From Arcuatula senhousia (lineage: Eukaryota > Mollusca > Bivalvia > Mytilida > Mytilidae), in NCBI GenBank assembly GCA_963971305.1, contig OZ020317.1, positions 21,160,001 through 21,224,000 on the forward strand: DNA of 64,000 nt, read 5' to 3'. A program made the translations under genes and the position numbers. Shown here piece after piece: positions 22,035 through 35,029 of the stretch (the first letter of the stretch is position 1; each line of letters begins with the position of its first letter). The notes under the pieces were generated by a model. The model searched no databases. It worked only from the letters and a program-made list of their open reading frames with translations, and was not told the origin of the DNA.

Positions 22035-22765
22035 TCGTTTAATCGGTCAACAAATAGTTGAACTATTTTATTAGTTTATTTCTTTGCCTTTATTATGTAA
22101 CTTCACTCAGGTGTGGAAGTATTGATACCGGGACAGAAATCTGCATTATTTAAGTATTCATTTAATTTATCTCATATTTAGTAAGACAAAAAAAACTTTT
22201 CTGTTTTTATTTTTGACAATAGGAAAGGACATCAAAGTTTCCGTAACAGTTTTCCGGGCAGCAAATACCAAAGAACATGTGGGGGGGGGTGTTATTATAC
22301 GGCGGGTGGCGAATTCTGACGTCGGGTCTGTGCTAAATAAATAGATCATTTTCCCTTGGTGGCTAAATGGGATGGTTTTCGTGCGTCGGGCTCGTCTGGT
22401 AATATAATCTGAACACTGAGTGATACTGCTTACTATATTTGTTCAACGTGCATGTAGCTTTGTGCACGTGAAAGAACCCTTTGTGGTTTACCTTAAGTTA
22501 ATCATATAGGCAAAATTATCCGCCTCTATCCACCCTTCACTTTTCACTTGCAAGCGATCTATTTTTTTTCTAATGATTTGATAGTGTGGAGAACGATTTC
22601 ATCCTTTTTCCATACTTTCATGACTCTTAAATAATAATTTCATGTTTTACAAATAGTTGTAAAAAGTTTGTTTGCAATCCATAATTATGATTTTTTCGGG
22701 AGAGGGGACTTTTTTCCTGTGACTTTATAATATTTTATCATTTTTTTTCTTGCCCCATTCCTACT

Positions 22766-24410
22766 TTTTGTATTTTGAGAAGAAATGTTGTTGTACCTGC
22801 AGACAAAGCACCAAATAACATCATTTTTGTGTGCAAAAAACACTATATAGACTGTTTGACAGCTGAATTGGGGGTTGGTTGTACCAACAACAGCACCACA
22901 TACACGGCTACAACACTGTCTAAGGAGGAAATCATTGACAATCACAAATCTGTCATTTCCTCCTTCGGCCTTTCTGTTGGTGGCAGTAATGATGACATTC
23001 CATCCCTGTATTGGATTCCCAAATTACATAAAAATCCATACAATCAGCGCTTCATTGCAGGGTCATCCAAATGTACAACTAAACCTCTTTCAGTTTTGTT
23101 GACTTCAATACTTACGGCAGTAAAATCCGGCCTCCAGAAATATTACGATTGTTGTTATTCTAGAAATGGTGTCAATCAAATGTGGATCCTGAGGAATTCG
23201 AAAGAACTGATGGAGATTCTTAACTCTAAATCAGTTTCATCTTGTAACAGCATCAAAACATTCGATTTCTCCACACTTTACACTTCTATTCCACACGAAC
23301 AACTGAAATCGCGATTGGCACAGCTAATTAAACGCAGCTTTTTCAAAAAGAATGGAAAACGCAGGTACAAATTTCTTGTAGTCGATTATACCAAGACTTA
23401 CTATGTCATCAATGAGTCCAAGAAAAAGAACAAATTTACAGAAGACCAAATAATCGACATGCTCAACTTTCTTATTGACAACATATTTGTTCAGTTTGGT
23501 GGACATGTTTTTCAGCAAACAATAGGGATTCCAATGGGCACCAATTGTGCACCTTTGCTTGCTGATTTGTTTCTTCATTCATATGAAGCAGACTTCTTGC
23601 AATCTCTTCTAGACAAAAAAGACCGTAGACTAGCTCTCTCTTTCAACCTCACGTTCCGTTATATTGATGATGTCCTTTCACTAAACAATTCTCGATTTGG
23701 TGACTTTCTCCATCTCATATATCCACAGGAGCTTGAGATAAAGGACACAACGGATTCTATGAAGTCTGCTTCATATTTAGATCTACATCTCGAAATTGAC
23801 TCTCAAGGAAGACTTTCAACAAGGCTCTATGACAAACGTGATGACTTCAACTTTCCAATCGTCAACTTCCCCTTCTTGTGCAGCAATATTCCGTCAGCTC
23901 CAGCTTATGGAGTTTACGTATCTCAATTGATTCGTTACTCCAGAGCGTGCGGGACTTACATCGATTTCCTTAGCAGAGCGACACGTCTGACGTAAAAATT
24001 GCTCACACAGGGTTATGTTGCTCCTCGGTTGCTGTCTTCACTCAAGAAATTTTACGGAAGACATCATGCACTTATAGACAAATATGGGATTTCGATCTCT
24101 CAGATGAGTGCAGATGTTGGTTTGTCATAGGGTGTTGTTTTGTCTTCCTTTACTGGATTTGACACGCTGAATGGACTATTGGCAACGCGACGGGTGTGCT
24201 ATAGCAAGCAGGAACTGCTTACTCTTCCGGAGCACCTGAGTTCACTCTTGTTTCGACTGGAGTTCGCGTTGTTGATTGATATTCAGTTGTTTTGTGTTTC
24301 CATGTTTTACGTGTTGTCTGTTTTTGTCCCGTTCTTGTTTGTGTTTACTGGTTTAGTCTCTGCCCTTTCGGACTATTGACATTAGGATACCCCATTGGTA
24401 CCTCTGCTTC
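22766..24410 (+). pseudogene. Best-preserved PLE reverse transcriptase copy, 5'-truncated
   Basis: An open frame runs from the ATG at 22775 to a stop at 23993-23995 (406 residues). Visible RT motifs: VVVPADKAPNNIIFV, IPSLYWIPKLHKNP, KTFDFSTLYTSIPHEQL (around residue 165), QQTIGIPMGTNCAPLLADLF (around 265) and FRYIDDVLSLNN with the catalytic DD (around 300). This is the Penelope-like arrangement of RT blocks. The TAA replaces a sense codon present in the copies at 8.4, 12.7 and 13.6 kb; after it the frame continues as KLLTQGYVAPRLLSSLKKFY to a natural stop at 24128-24130. No C-terminal GIY-YIG domain follows. The N-terminal part is missing, so an N-terminal endonuclease of the kind described in Naiad-type PLEs cannot be excluded. 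Its 3' end is cctctgcttc. Confidence 0.85.
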
Positions 24411-24412
24411 CT

Positions 24413-26480
24413 TCGTTTGATGTTTATTAATTCTAAAATTTCTTTTTTAATTAAGACTTATAACATATCAACTGTAAGTCTTACCTTTTTTCACGCATCA
24501 TTGAAAATAAATGAAAATTAAAGTGTATTTTAAAATGATTTGACCACACGCTGTCAGAAGGAACACCAAAAAAAAAAATGATACAGTTGTGAATTATAAT
24601 ATTTAAAAACATGTACGCGTGGATTATTTAACATTCATAGAAATGTAAGTTACTGTTTTAAATAAGATGAGGAAAATTATTAATTTGGAGACATGTAGCT
24701 ATCCAATACGAAAAGCCAAAAAGGTTTGGATTCCCCCTTTTTTAATTTTACACTTAAGATTTCAATATTCTTATTTCATATGTTTTATGCAATGTGTATC
24801 GGCCGAGCGGTCCTAAAACTATAATGAACTGCTAAGTTATCAAAGTATTTCAATTTTCTACTCTACTGAAGGCTTGGATTTTTAACGGGATAAATAATTC
24901 AAATTAAAGATCTTAACCTGAGAAAAATTATTGTCTCAGTCTTAACGTAACTATTTCAAGATCATGCTATACAAAGTGTTGCTTTTGTTTTAATTTCAGA
25001 ATTATAAATTACTGCATTTTATGCTCCGTTTTGTTTTCTTATTAACAAATATTTACTTTTTGCATCAATTCAATTCGTCTTAGTTTCTGACTTTTATATT
25101 CACTTTCATTTTTAAATAATAAAAAAAACAGAAAAAAAAGATTATTATTATGATATTATTAAAGTTGTGGAATAAGAAATATGGAATAAGAATATTGAAA
25201 TTTAAAAAGTAAAATTATTGACCGTAAGACCCCCTTTGGCTTCTATCACTGTAGCAAACATTAGGCGGACAAACAAAACGATTTTTTTTAAATTTTATTT
25301 TATTTTGTGATGTGTGAAGAAAGTTTAGCATTGTTTTCTTTTTAAAGTCTACTTGTGTATTTAAAAGGAGTATGTTCGGAAAGGGCCAAAAATGGCCCTA
25401 AGTTTCAAATTCGAGACAGCTACGAAAAAATGCTGCTAGAATGGTCATAAGACCTTATACTTTAAAAAGTGTCCTAAATTGTGCATGATTTGTATACTTT
25501 CGTGAACAACAGACACCTTTAAAGTTAGTGAACTTCTTTAAAAATCGCTGTTTTTGACATATTTAGCCTCTTTTTCGGTAAAAAATGATGGCTATAATGT
25601 TGGCCGCATATTCTGACCAAAATTATTTTTTGGTTAAAATATTCACTTTTAAGTAATAATTTAATAAACAAAAATCTATGTTGGTCAGAGCATGCGGCCA
25701 CTTTTGATTTTGGCACAATAGTGGTGAAAAGGGGTAAAAAATCAACAAAAATGAAGATTTTCCTGATTTTTCACATATTTAGGGTGCCATCGAAGGAAAC
25801 AGCACAATTCTATCACTAGGAAACAATTATAATTGTAAAATATATGTATTCTGTGAGCTATTTTCAAAACATTCATTAAGGTTTTTTGAAAATCAAAAAT
25901 CAGCCAAATTACAGGGCCATTTATAGGCCTTTGTGAACATACTCCTTTCATGTTGTGAATTAGTTCGCTAATATTTTGTGTTCCCGCTGTGAGACGCACG
26001 AGGCAGGATGTTATTTAAATGACATGTATATTACACTTACTAAATACATGTACCTGACCCGGTAGCAGACGAACTAATTAGCAGTTACTTGAATTTGTTA
26101 AATCTGCACTGATCAATGAATGTAAGATGGATAAATTAGCGGATGAAAAAGACACAAAATTTTAAAGTTGTTTTAGAATTTGCAACATTTTGATTAGAGC
26201 GCCTCTGAAGTCTTTAATCTACAAATCCAGAATTTTAATTTCTTGTAATTTTATTTTTAAAACACTGGTGCTGCTAGTGGAGATTTTTAATAACTACGTT
26301 GTAATTATTTTCTGTGTATTTTTCAAAATCACTTTTTTTTTGATCTACAGTCTTTTCGGACTTAGGACAGTCAATTGCCACATCGGTACACATTTGCTTC
26401 ATTCAAATTTTGCTAGGCTTTTTGCATTTTGTTTTCTTTTTACTGGATTTTATTTCGTGAAAATCGGTTGCAGAACAGCT
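24413..26480 (+). repeat. Segment Y, first copy
   Basis: This non-coding segment is repeated in direct orientation at 37700-38780. Shared blocks: ttttttcacgcatcattgaa, tgtcagaaggaacaccaaaa, cggccgagcggtcctaaaac, aggcggacaaacaaaacgat, gtgagacgcacgaggcagga and tgacccggtagcagacgaac. This copy carries about 0.6 kb extra (around 25370-25950). The right end holds a decayed R1-like and PLE-like stretch (26185-26410). Confidence 0.75.
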
Positions 26481-27899
26481 CGGCAATAATGTTTTGAAAT
26501 TGTTTCGATTTGCATTAAACCTACGTGGAATTTTCTATCTATGCGTAACTTTTTTTGAAGAGTATACATGTAGCAACAGACATGACAGACTTGGATAATA
26601 TATAGGTGTACGATATAGCTATTAATATAAATATTTACAAATAATATGATAATTTATTTTTTAGTGATTTTTTGAACATTTGAAAGTGAATGACTGCGGC
26701 GAATCTTTACCCTCTATAAAATGGGGGGGGGGGTTACAATTGATCTGTTCTCCGTTCTGATCACGTCTAAACCACTTTAGTTTAGAAAATTTTTTCTATA
26801 AATTCGATTTATATGCGGCGTGTATAGTGCTGGTTGCTCTTAGTCAATCCTTCCGTCTGTCACCCATTTCGTCCGTAATAAACTTTTCATATACCGGTCG
26901 CTACCCACTAAACGCACTAACGTTCCAATAAGGTACCCATAACGTTCATTCATGGTTTCTAGAACGTTCCGAAATAACATTGCAGGAACGTTAAAGTGTA
27001 GACTCCATTTTCGGTTCTTATAACGTTCCGTCGGAACTATATTGGATCGTTCCCTGAACGTTTTCTGGTGGTTTTGTTTTACCTCTTGAGGTTCATGTAT
27101 AGTTTTAAGAACGTTTTATTTACGTTCTGCTAATGTTTAACCAGCACCCTATCACAACTGGTGGGATGATTCTAGTTATATGTGATTAATGAAATTGTTT
27201 TTTTTTCATAAATCTTTGTTTTTGATAGTTTTTAAAAGTCTTTTAACATTTTTTGAATGTCTTTCTGGTTTTGAATTTACATGGTGTCACTGCTTAATCT
27301 TAATTAATAAGAGCAGTTATGTTATCTATATCATAATGAATACTCTTTGCAATGGCATTTAGATCTTCCAGACAGATCGTCTCTGACAAGTCTTAAATAC
27401 ACTATAAACGGGCGTTCATTTAGCTGAAACTTTCTTGCAAAAAGAAAAAGAAAAACAAAAATATAATTAGATAGAATATTTTATAAGAAAAAACTCCACA
27501 AACACAGTTACAAGTTTCAAGTGCAGTCAATAATTATAGTCCATTTCCTCTTTATCCTACATATTCTCACTAATAGTTCCGTGTAAATCTCAATTTAAGT
27601 ATCATTTCTATTCCATCTCAGTTGAAATTTTCAAGAATTACATTCATATTTGTCACTATATTAGAATGATGTGGTCTCTTTTATCATCGTACTCCAAGAT
27701 GCTTTATTCTTCATGCATTTGTTTTCCTGAAACGTAAAAGAAATTTATTTTATCCAATAAGAAAAAAATGACACCAAAATATACACAAGCTGCAGTGAGA
27801 TTATTATTTCTTTTAATAAAGCATGTTGAACCTAACTAATACATTTAAGCATAAATATAAACATCCTATACAGTACTTGAACCGATCAATGCAACAGTT

Positions 27900-28045
27900 T
27901 TTGCGATCCGTCACGCGTCATCAATCAGTCACCAATCAGTCATCGATCCGGTCTCAATCATTCACCGATCCGTCATCAATCAGTCACCAATCCGTCATCG
28001 ATCAGTCACCAATCCGTCCGATCCTATCCGTCAAATGCATCCCAT
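27900..28045 (+). repeat. TR3 short tandem array, left
   Basis: About a dozen copies of an 11-base unit of the form aatc(c/a)gtcacc / gtcatcaatc, next to the left terminal repeat. The unit runs in the same direction as in the right array although the terminal repeats are inverted. Confidence 0.85.
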
Positions 28046-28379
28046 GATGCAATTTACCAATCCCTCACGCGTCAATTCAATCTAAAATACGGAATTTTAA
28101 AGTTCGTTTTGCTTATTGTATCACGTGACTCCTTGGTCGAATGTATGAAATCTTTGAATAAAATAGAAATTTATATAAATAAATGTAAAAGCGGGACATT
28201 AGACGTGTTTTATATCAATAATTAAACATAGAATATTACAAAGCACAGCCGAATTATTAAAGTCTAACTTTAATGTAAAGACATAACACATTTCTGTTTT
28301 AAAATGCGAAAATTCATACGATTTTTTATGTCAAATCATATTATATTTTAAAATAACTCATTTAAAATCTTGTCATAAA

Positions 28380-31300
28380 GTTATTTTGAAAACAATTTTT
28401 GTTTTGTGATTGTTATAAAACCATCATATAATATTAGGCTCAAACATCAGATTTTTAATTTCTTATTATACATTTGTAGCTTGCATATAAAGAAATGTTT
28501 GGTCTTAACAATTCTATAATGGCATAGACCTGTATACAGGTCTATGATAATGGAAATAAATTTTCCTTATAATCTCTTAAAATTGGTAAAATATGAACCT
28601 TATTTTTAAAGTTAAAAATATGAAGTCATTCAAGTTTTCAAAATATTATAGCATTAAAATGTCAAATCTGATGAAAATAGTTGTTTCGCAAACAATTTCA
28701 TGTAAACTTTATTCAACCGTCATATAATTTTATGCTCAAATATAAGATTTTACTAAAGTTTCATATATTTTACAAAAGAAATTTGTAAATGTGATCTATA
28801 TGCCTTTGCGAACAAATTTTCTTTATTGTCTCTTTACTATATGAACCTTATTTTTTAAGTCAGCAATATGTAGTTATGCAACTTTTCAACTTATCTTAGC
28901 ATTAATGTGTCAAACCTGATGAAAAAAGTTGTTTCGCAAACATTTTCTTGACAATTTTATTAACCCGTCATATAATTTTATGCTCAAATATAAGATTTAA
29001 CTATAGTTTCATATATTTTACATAAGAAATTTGCAAATGTGATCTATATTCCTTTGTAAACAAATTTTCTTCATAATCTCTTAACTTTATCATAGACCTG
29101 TATATTATATACAGATTTATGACTTTATGAACCTTATTTTTTAAGTCAGCAATATGTAGTTATGCAACTTTTCAAGTTGTCTTAGCATTAATGTGTCAAA
29201 CCTGATGAAAAAAAAGTTTTTTCGCAAACATTTTCTTGGCAATTCTATTAAACCGTCATATAATTTTATGATCAAATAGAAGATTTTACTATAGTTTCAT
29301 ATATTTTACATAAAAAATTTTCAAATGTGATCTATATTCCTTTGCGAACAAATTTTTTTCATAATCTCTTAACTTTATGAACCTTATTTTTTAAGTCAGC
29401 AATATGTAGTTATGCAACTTTTCAACTTATCTTAGCATTAATGTGTCAAACCTGATGAAAAAAGTTGTTTCGCAAACATTTTCTTGGCAATTTTATAAAC
29501 CCGTCATATAATTTTATTCCCAAATAGAAGATTTTACTATAGTTTCATATATTTTACAGAAGAAATTTGCAAATGTGATCTATATTCCTTTGGGAACAAA
29601 TTTTTTTCATAATCTCTTAACTTTATGAACCTTATTTTTTAAGTCAGCAATATGTAGTTATGCAACTTTTCAACTTATCTTAGCATTAATGTGTCAAACC
29701 TGATGAAAAAAGTTGTTTCGCAACAATTTCTTGACAATTTTATTAACCCATCATATAATTTTATGCTCAAATATAAGATTTTACTATAGTTTTATATATT
29801 TTACATAAGAAATTTGCAAATGTGATCTATATTCCTTTGCAAACAAATTTTCTTCATAATCTCTTAACTTAATGAACCTTATTTTTTAAGTCAGCAATAT
29901 GTAGTTATGCAACTTTTCAAGTTGTCTTAGCATTAATGTGTCAAACCTGATGTAAAAAGTTGTTTCGCAAACATTTTCTTGTCAATTTTATTAAACTGTC
30001 ATATAATTTTATGCTCAAATAGAAGATTTTTCTATAGTTTCATATATTTTACATAAGAAATTTGTAAATGTGATCTATATTCCTTTGCGAACAAATTTTC
30101 TTTATTGTATCTTTACAATATGAACCTTATTTTTTAAGTCAGCAATATGTAGTTATGCAACTTTTCAAGTTATCTTAGCATTAATGTGTCAAACCTGATG
30201 AAAAAAGTTGTTTCGCAACAATTTCTTGACAATTTTATTAACCCATCATATAATTTTATGCTCAAATATAAGATTTTACTATAGTTTTATATATTTTACA
30301 TAAGAAATTTGCAAATGTGATCTATATTCCTTTGCGAACAAATTTTCTCATAATCTCTTAACTTAATGAACCTTATTTTTTAAGTCAGCAATTATGTAGT
30401 TATGCAACTTTTCAAGTTGTCTTAGCATTAATGTGTCAAACCTGATGTAAAAAGTTGTTTCGCAAACATTTTCTTGTCAATTTTATTAAACCGTCATATA
30501 ATTTTATGCTCAAATAGAAGATTTATCTATAGTTTCATATATTTTACATAAGAAATTTGCAAATGTGATCTATATTCCTTTGCGAACAAATTTTCTCATA
30601 ATCTCTTAACTTTATGAACCTTATTTTTTAAGTCAGCAATATGTAGTTATGCAACTTTTCAACTTATCTTAGCATTAATGTGTCAAACCTGATGAAAAAA
30701 GTTGTTTCGCAAACATTTTCTTGGCAATTTTATAAACCCGTCATATAATTTTATTCCCAAATAGAAGATTTTACTATAGTTTCATATATTTTACATAAGA
30801 AATTTGCAAATGTGATCTATATTCCTTTGGGAACAAATTTTTTTCATAATCTCTTAACTTTATGAACCTTATTTTTTAAGTCAGCAATATGTAGTTATGC
30901 AACTTTTTAAGTTGTCTTAGCATTAATGTGTCAAACCTGATGTAAAAAGTTGTTTCGCAAACATTTTCTTGTCAATCTTATTAAACTGTCATATAATTTT
31001 ATGCTCAAATAGAAGATTTTTCTATAGTTTCATATATTTTACATAAGAAATTTGTAAATGTGATATATATTCCTTTGCGAACAAATTTTCTTTATTGTAT
31101 CTTTACAATATGAACCTTATTTTTTAAGTCAGCAATATGTAGTTATGCAACTTTTCAAGTTATCTTAGCATTAATGTGTCAAACCTGATGAAAAAAGTTG
31201 TTTCGCAACAATTTCTTGACAATTTTATTAACCCATCATATAATTTTATGCTCAAATATAAGATTTTACTATAGTTTTATATATTTTACATAAGAAATTT

Positions 31301-33067
31301 GCAAATGTGATCTATATTCCTTTGCGAACAAATTTTCTCATAATCTCTTAACTTAATGAACCTTATTTTTTAAGTCAGCAATTATGTAGTTATGCAACTT
31401 TTCAAGTTGTCTTAGCATTAATGTGTCAAACCTGATGTAAAAAGTTGTTTCGCAAACATTTTCTTGTCAATTTTATTAAACCGTCATATAATTTTATGCT
31501 CAAATAGAAGATTTATCTATAGTTTCATATATTTTACATAAGAAATTTGTAAATATGATCTATATTCCTTTGCGAACAAATTTTCTTTATTGTCTCTTTA
31601 CTATATGAACCTTATTTTTTAAGTCAGCAATATGTAGTTATGCAACTTTTCAACTTATCTTAGCATTAATGTGTCAAACCTGATGAAAAAAGTTGTTTCG
31701 CAAACATTTTCTTGGCAATTTTATTAACCCGTCATATAATTTTATTCTCAAATAGAAGATTTTACTATAGTTTCATATATTTTACATAAGAAATTTGCAA
31801 ATGTGATCTATATTCCTTTGGGAAAAAATTTCTTCATAATCTCTTAACTTTATGAACCTTATTTTTCAAGTCAGCAATATGTAGTTATGCAACTTTTCAA
31901 GTTATCTTAGCATTAATGTGTCAAACCTGATGTAAAAAGCTGTTTCGCAAACATTTTCTTGTCAATTTTATTAAACCGTCATATAATTTTATGCTCAAAT
32001 AGAAGATTTTATTATAATTTCATATATTTTACATAAGAATTTTGTAAATGTGATCTATATTCCTTTGCGAACAAATTTTCTTCATAATTTCTTAACTTTA
32101 TGAACCTTATTTTTTAAGTCAGCAATATGTAGTTATGCAACTTTTCAAGTTATCTTAGCATTGATGTGTCAAACCTGATGTAAAAAGCTGTTTCGCAACA
32201 ATTTCTTGACAATTTTATTTACCCATCATATAATTTTATGCTCAATTATAAGATTTTACTATAGTTTTATATATTTTACATAAGAAATTTGCAAATGTGA
32301 TCTATATTCCTTTGCGAACAAATTTTCTTCATAATCTCTTAACTTAATGAACCTTATTTTTTAAGTCAGCAATATGTAGTTATGCAACTTTTCAAGTTGT
32401 CTTAGCATTAATGTGTCAAACCTGATGTAAAAAGTTGTTTCGCAAACATTTTCTTGTCAATTTTATTAAACCGTCATATAATTTTATGCTCAAATAGAAG
32501 ATTTTTCTATAGTTTCATATATTTTACATAAGAAATTTGTAAATGTGATCTATATTCCTTTGCGAACAAATTTTCTTTATTGTCTCTTTACTATATGAAC
32601 CTTATTTTTTAAGTCAGCAATATGTAGTTATGCAACTTTTCAACTTATCTTAGCATTAATGTGTCAAACCTGATGAAAAAAGTTGTTTCGCAAACATTTT
32701 CTTGTCAATTTTAATAAACTGTCATATAATTTTATGCTCAAATATAAGATTTTATTAAAGTTTCATATATTTTACATAAGAAATTTGCAAATGTGATCTA
32801 TATTTATATACGAACAAATTTTCTACATAATCTCTTCACTCTATGAACCTTAATTTTTAAGGCAGCAATATGTATTTATGCAATTTTTCAACTTAACATA
32901 CCATTTATGTGTCAAATCTGATGAAAAAAGTTGTTTCGCAAACATTTTCTTGTCAATTTTATCAAACCGTCATATAATTTTATGATCAAATATAAGATTA
33001 TACTAAGGTTTCATATATTTTACATAAGAAATTTGCAAATGTGATCTATATTCCTATGCAAACAAAT
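28380..33067 (+). repeat. 247-base satellite array, about 19 monomers
   Basis: The marker caatatgtagttatgcaact recurs about every 246-248 bases from 28866 to 32616, with more diverged monomers at both edges. Each monomer has tgtcaaacctgatg, gttgtttcgcaa, cgtcatataattttatgctc and tgtgatctatattcctttgc. Variant monomers recur with a 990-base period (four monomers), e.g. the extra 'at' at 30391 and 31381 and the caacaatttcttgac form at 30216, 31206 and 32196. No coding sequence is present. Confidence 0.9.
28523..28546. repeat. Perfect 24-base palindrome
   Basis: catagacctgta followed by its exact complement, in the first, most diverged monomer of the satellite. A decayed version lies near 29094 in the next monomers and none in the central ones. 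Confidence 0.8.
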
Positions 33068-33579
33068 TTAACACAGTGAATTAAAAAAAAAATTAAATAA
33101 AATTTACTAGATTATTGATATCTCCTGAATTATTTGTTCTTAATTATATATGTTACAAATTGTTGAAATAATTGTTCTAAGCAGAACCTTTTTACATTTT
33201 AAAGATTTTTTCAACACAGTTTCTGTTTTTGTATTTAAAAAATCAGAATTAATAAAATAACATTATATTAGTATTATTTTTATAGAAGAAAAGAACACGA
33301 ACTTTGCCTATTTAGTTTAAAGGAAGTACTATGTAAACAATTATTAAAATCATTAGATTAATAATATTAACATATTTAAATAGAAAATGTATGTCTTTTA
33401 TTTAACACTATAGCATAATTTATTTAAAACAAATTGAATAAACGCCGTGACTGGTTTGTGTTGCGATGTTATAAACGTATAGGTATAAACGATAACTTCG
33501 TTTCACAGAAGAGTTTTCTAATTATACCGATCGATCGTATCAGTCAAAATAACGGATCAATTGCCCGGTTACCTATAGT

Positions 33580-33725
33580 ATCCGTCATCCGTCCAATCCG
33601 TCCGATCCGTCATCAATCAGTCAACAACGCGTCACCAATCATTCACCAATCCGTCATCAATCAGTCATCAATCCGGTCCAAACGCGTCATCAATCCGTCA
33701 CCGATCAGTCATCGATCCGTCAAAG
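33580..33725 (+). repeat. TR3 short tandem array, right
   Basis: The same 11-base family as at 27.9 kb (gtcatcaatc, gtcaccaatcc, gtcaccgatc). It ends against the right terminal inverted repeat. Confidence 0.85.
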
Positions 33726-33751
33726 TGTTGCATTGATCGGTTCAAGTACTG

Positions 33752-35010
33752 TACTTTATTAGGAATAGTACATGTAAGTTAGGCTCTCAACAAGTTGTTG
33801 TCTATTATGATAAAATAATTTAATAATTACATAATTTAATGTCTTAATTAAGTACCAAATAGCTCCTATTAAATGGGTAAAGATCCATGAATATATTGTT
33901 GCTTTGAATATGATGCAAAATAAGTAATCTCATATCCTACCTCAACCACCTATTAACATCACCAACACACTTTGAAGTTTCTAATTGAGTTAAGCCGGCA
34001 TTATTTTTTTCTATATCCTGCATGTATGCATATTATTGTGAGTGGACCTGAAAAGAAAAGAAAAAAAAACACATTTTAATGGTAAAACCGCTCGTAATGT
34101 ATTTCTAATTTTTAACATTCAATGATAAGATCATTACACTTAATTGCACTTTCTTGTAGCAACTAATTACGATTAGTGTATCAAGTTTAGATATTTTTCT
34201 TATCTTGGGTCAGCATGACCGGTGTTGTAGCAGATGCAATCATATGTGATATCTGTGTGTAGAGATAAAGCGCTCGTTTTTAAATACACAAACTCTTAGC
34301 TTAATTATTTTGATTTAATATCTTCTATATATCGTGCATGTATATATCAACAAATGAAATCAAAATAAACACAAATTTATAGAATTGTCGTTAACGAATA
34401 TATTATTCATTACATAAATGTGCATGAACACGAGAAGTTGATTGTCTGATTATTCATTTTTTATTTAAGAATATTTTGTCTAACTAGTATGATAGTTTAT
34501 ACATACCAATCAAATCCGTTAGAATCCCAAATATAATTTGTTCTTTTCTAACATTTTGTCAAAATAAAAATAGTTTCTTACCGGTATATCCGAGACATTG
34601 AAATGTGTCTATCCTGTCGGCAGTCATAATTTTTCAAACGCGGGCGATACTGTTGTGCGCATGTCTATTTTCAAGTGCAAGATACTTCACATGTTTATTA
34701 CCGAATTTGAAATTGAAATTATTTTTATGTAAATTTGTATTTTTATAAGAATATACATAAACAATTGCGATAATTCATATTTGAGAAATGTAAATTAGAC
34801 CATGAGATATTGATAAATACCATTGAATGTATTTATAAAAAAATAAGGAATCATTTTTAAAATGCTGAAATACATATCGCTTGACGCATTTAAAATAATT
34901 CCTTTTCTCAAATATTTCTTAAGGAATTATGCATGCTACATGTATAACAATAATGTTTTAATAAGTATCTTACATGTATTAAAGAAGAAATTCTTTATTT
35001 TTTTCGAAGG
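33752..35010. other. Interior of the 8.4-kb unit, nothing recognised
   Basis: AT-rich, no open frame of interest. No clear inverted match to the corresponding left interior (27150-27870) was visible by eye. Confidence 0.4.
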
Positions 35011-35029
35011 ACCTTTAAAACCTTCTTAA

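Larger units (their letters stand above)
20882..22690 (+). repeat. Left arm of large inverted repeat
   Basis: It pairs with 39058-40562 on the other strand. Shared blocks include the TR1 array, catcttgtttaattttcata, gactatgcctgaa / ttcaggcatagtc, ccgacgtcagaattcgccac (minus-strand reading), ttcacttttcacttgcaagc and ccataattatga at the inner limit. No gene is recognised. Short open frames at 22167-22349 (minus) and its counterpart at about 39400-39530 are partly alike but broken. Confidence 0.75.
27871..33751. mobile_element. 5.9-kb TA-flanked unit carrying a 247-base satellite
   Basis: A perfect 26-base terminal inverted repeat (27871-27896 and 33726-33751, starting CAGTACTTGAACCG) is flanked by TA on both sides. 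Inside each end lies a TR3 array, then AT-rich sequence, then the central satellite. It has no coding capacity, so it is non-autonomous if mobile. The TA flanks fit Tc1/mariner-like integration (known for that superfamily); the family itself is not recognised. Confidence 0.7.

Noticed and set aside
28380..33067. A CRISPR array
   Set aside because: The repeat is a continuous 247-base satellite without unique spacers, in a eukaryotic context with no cas genes.
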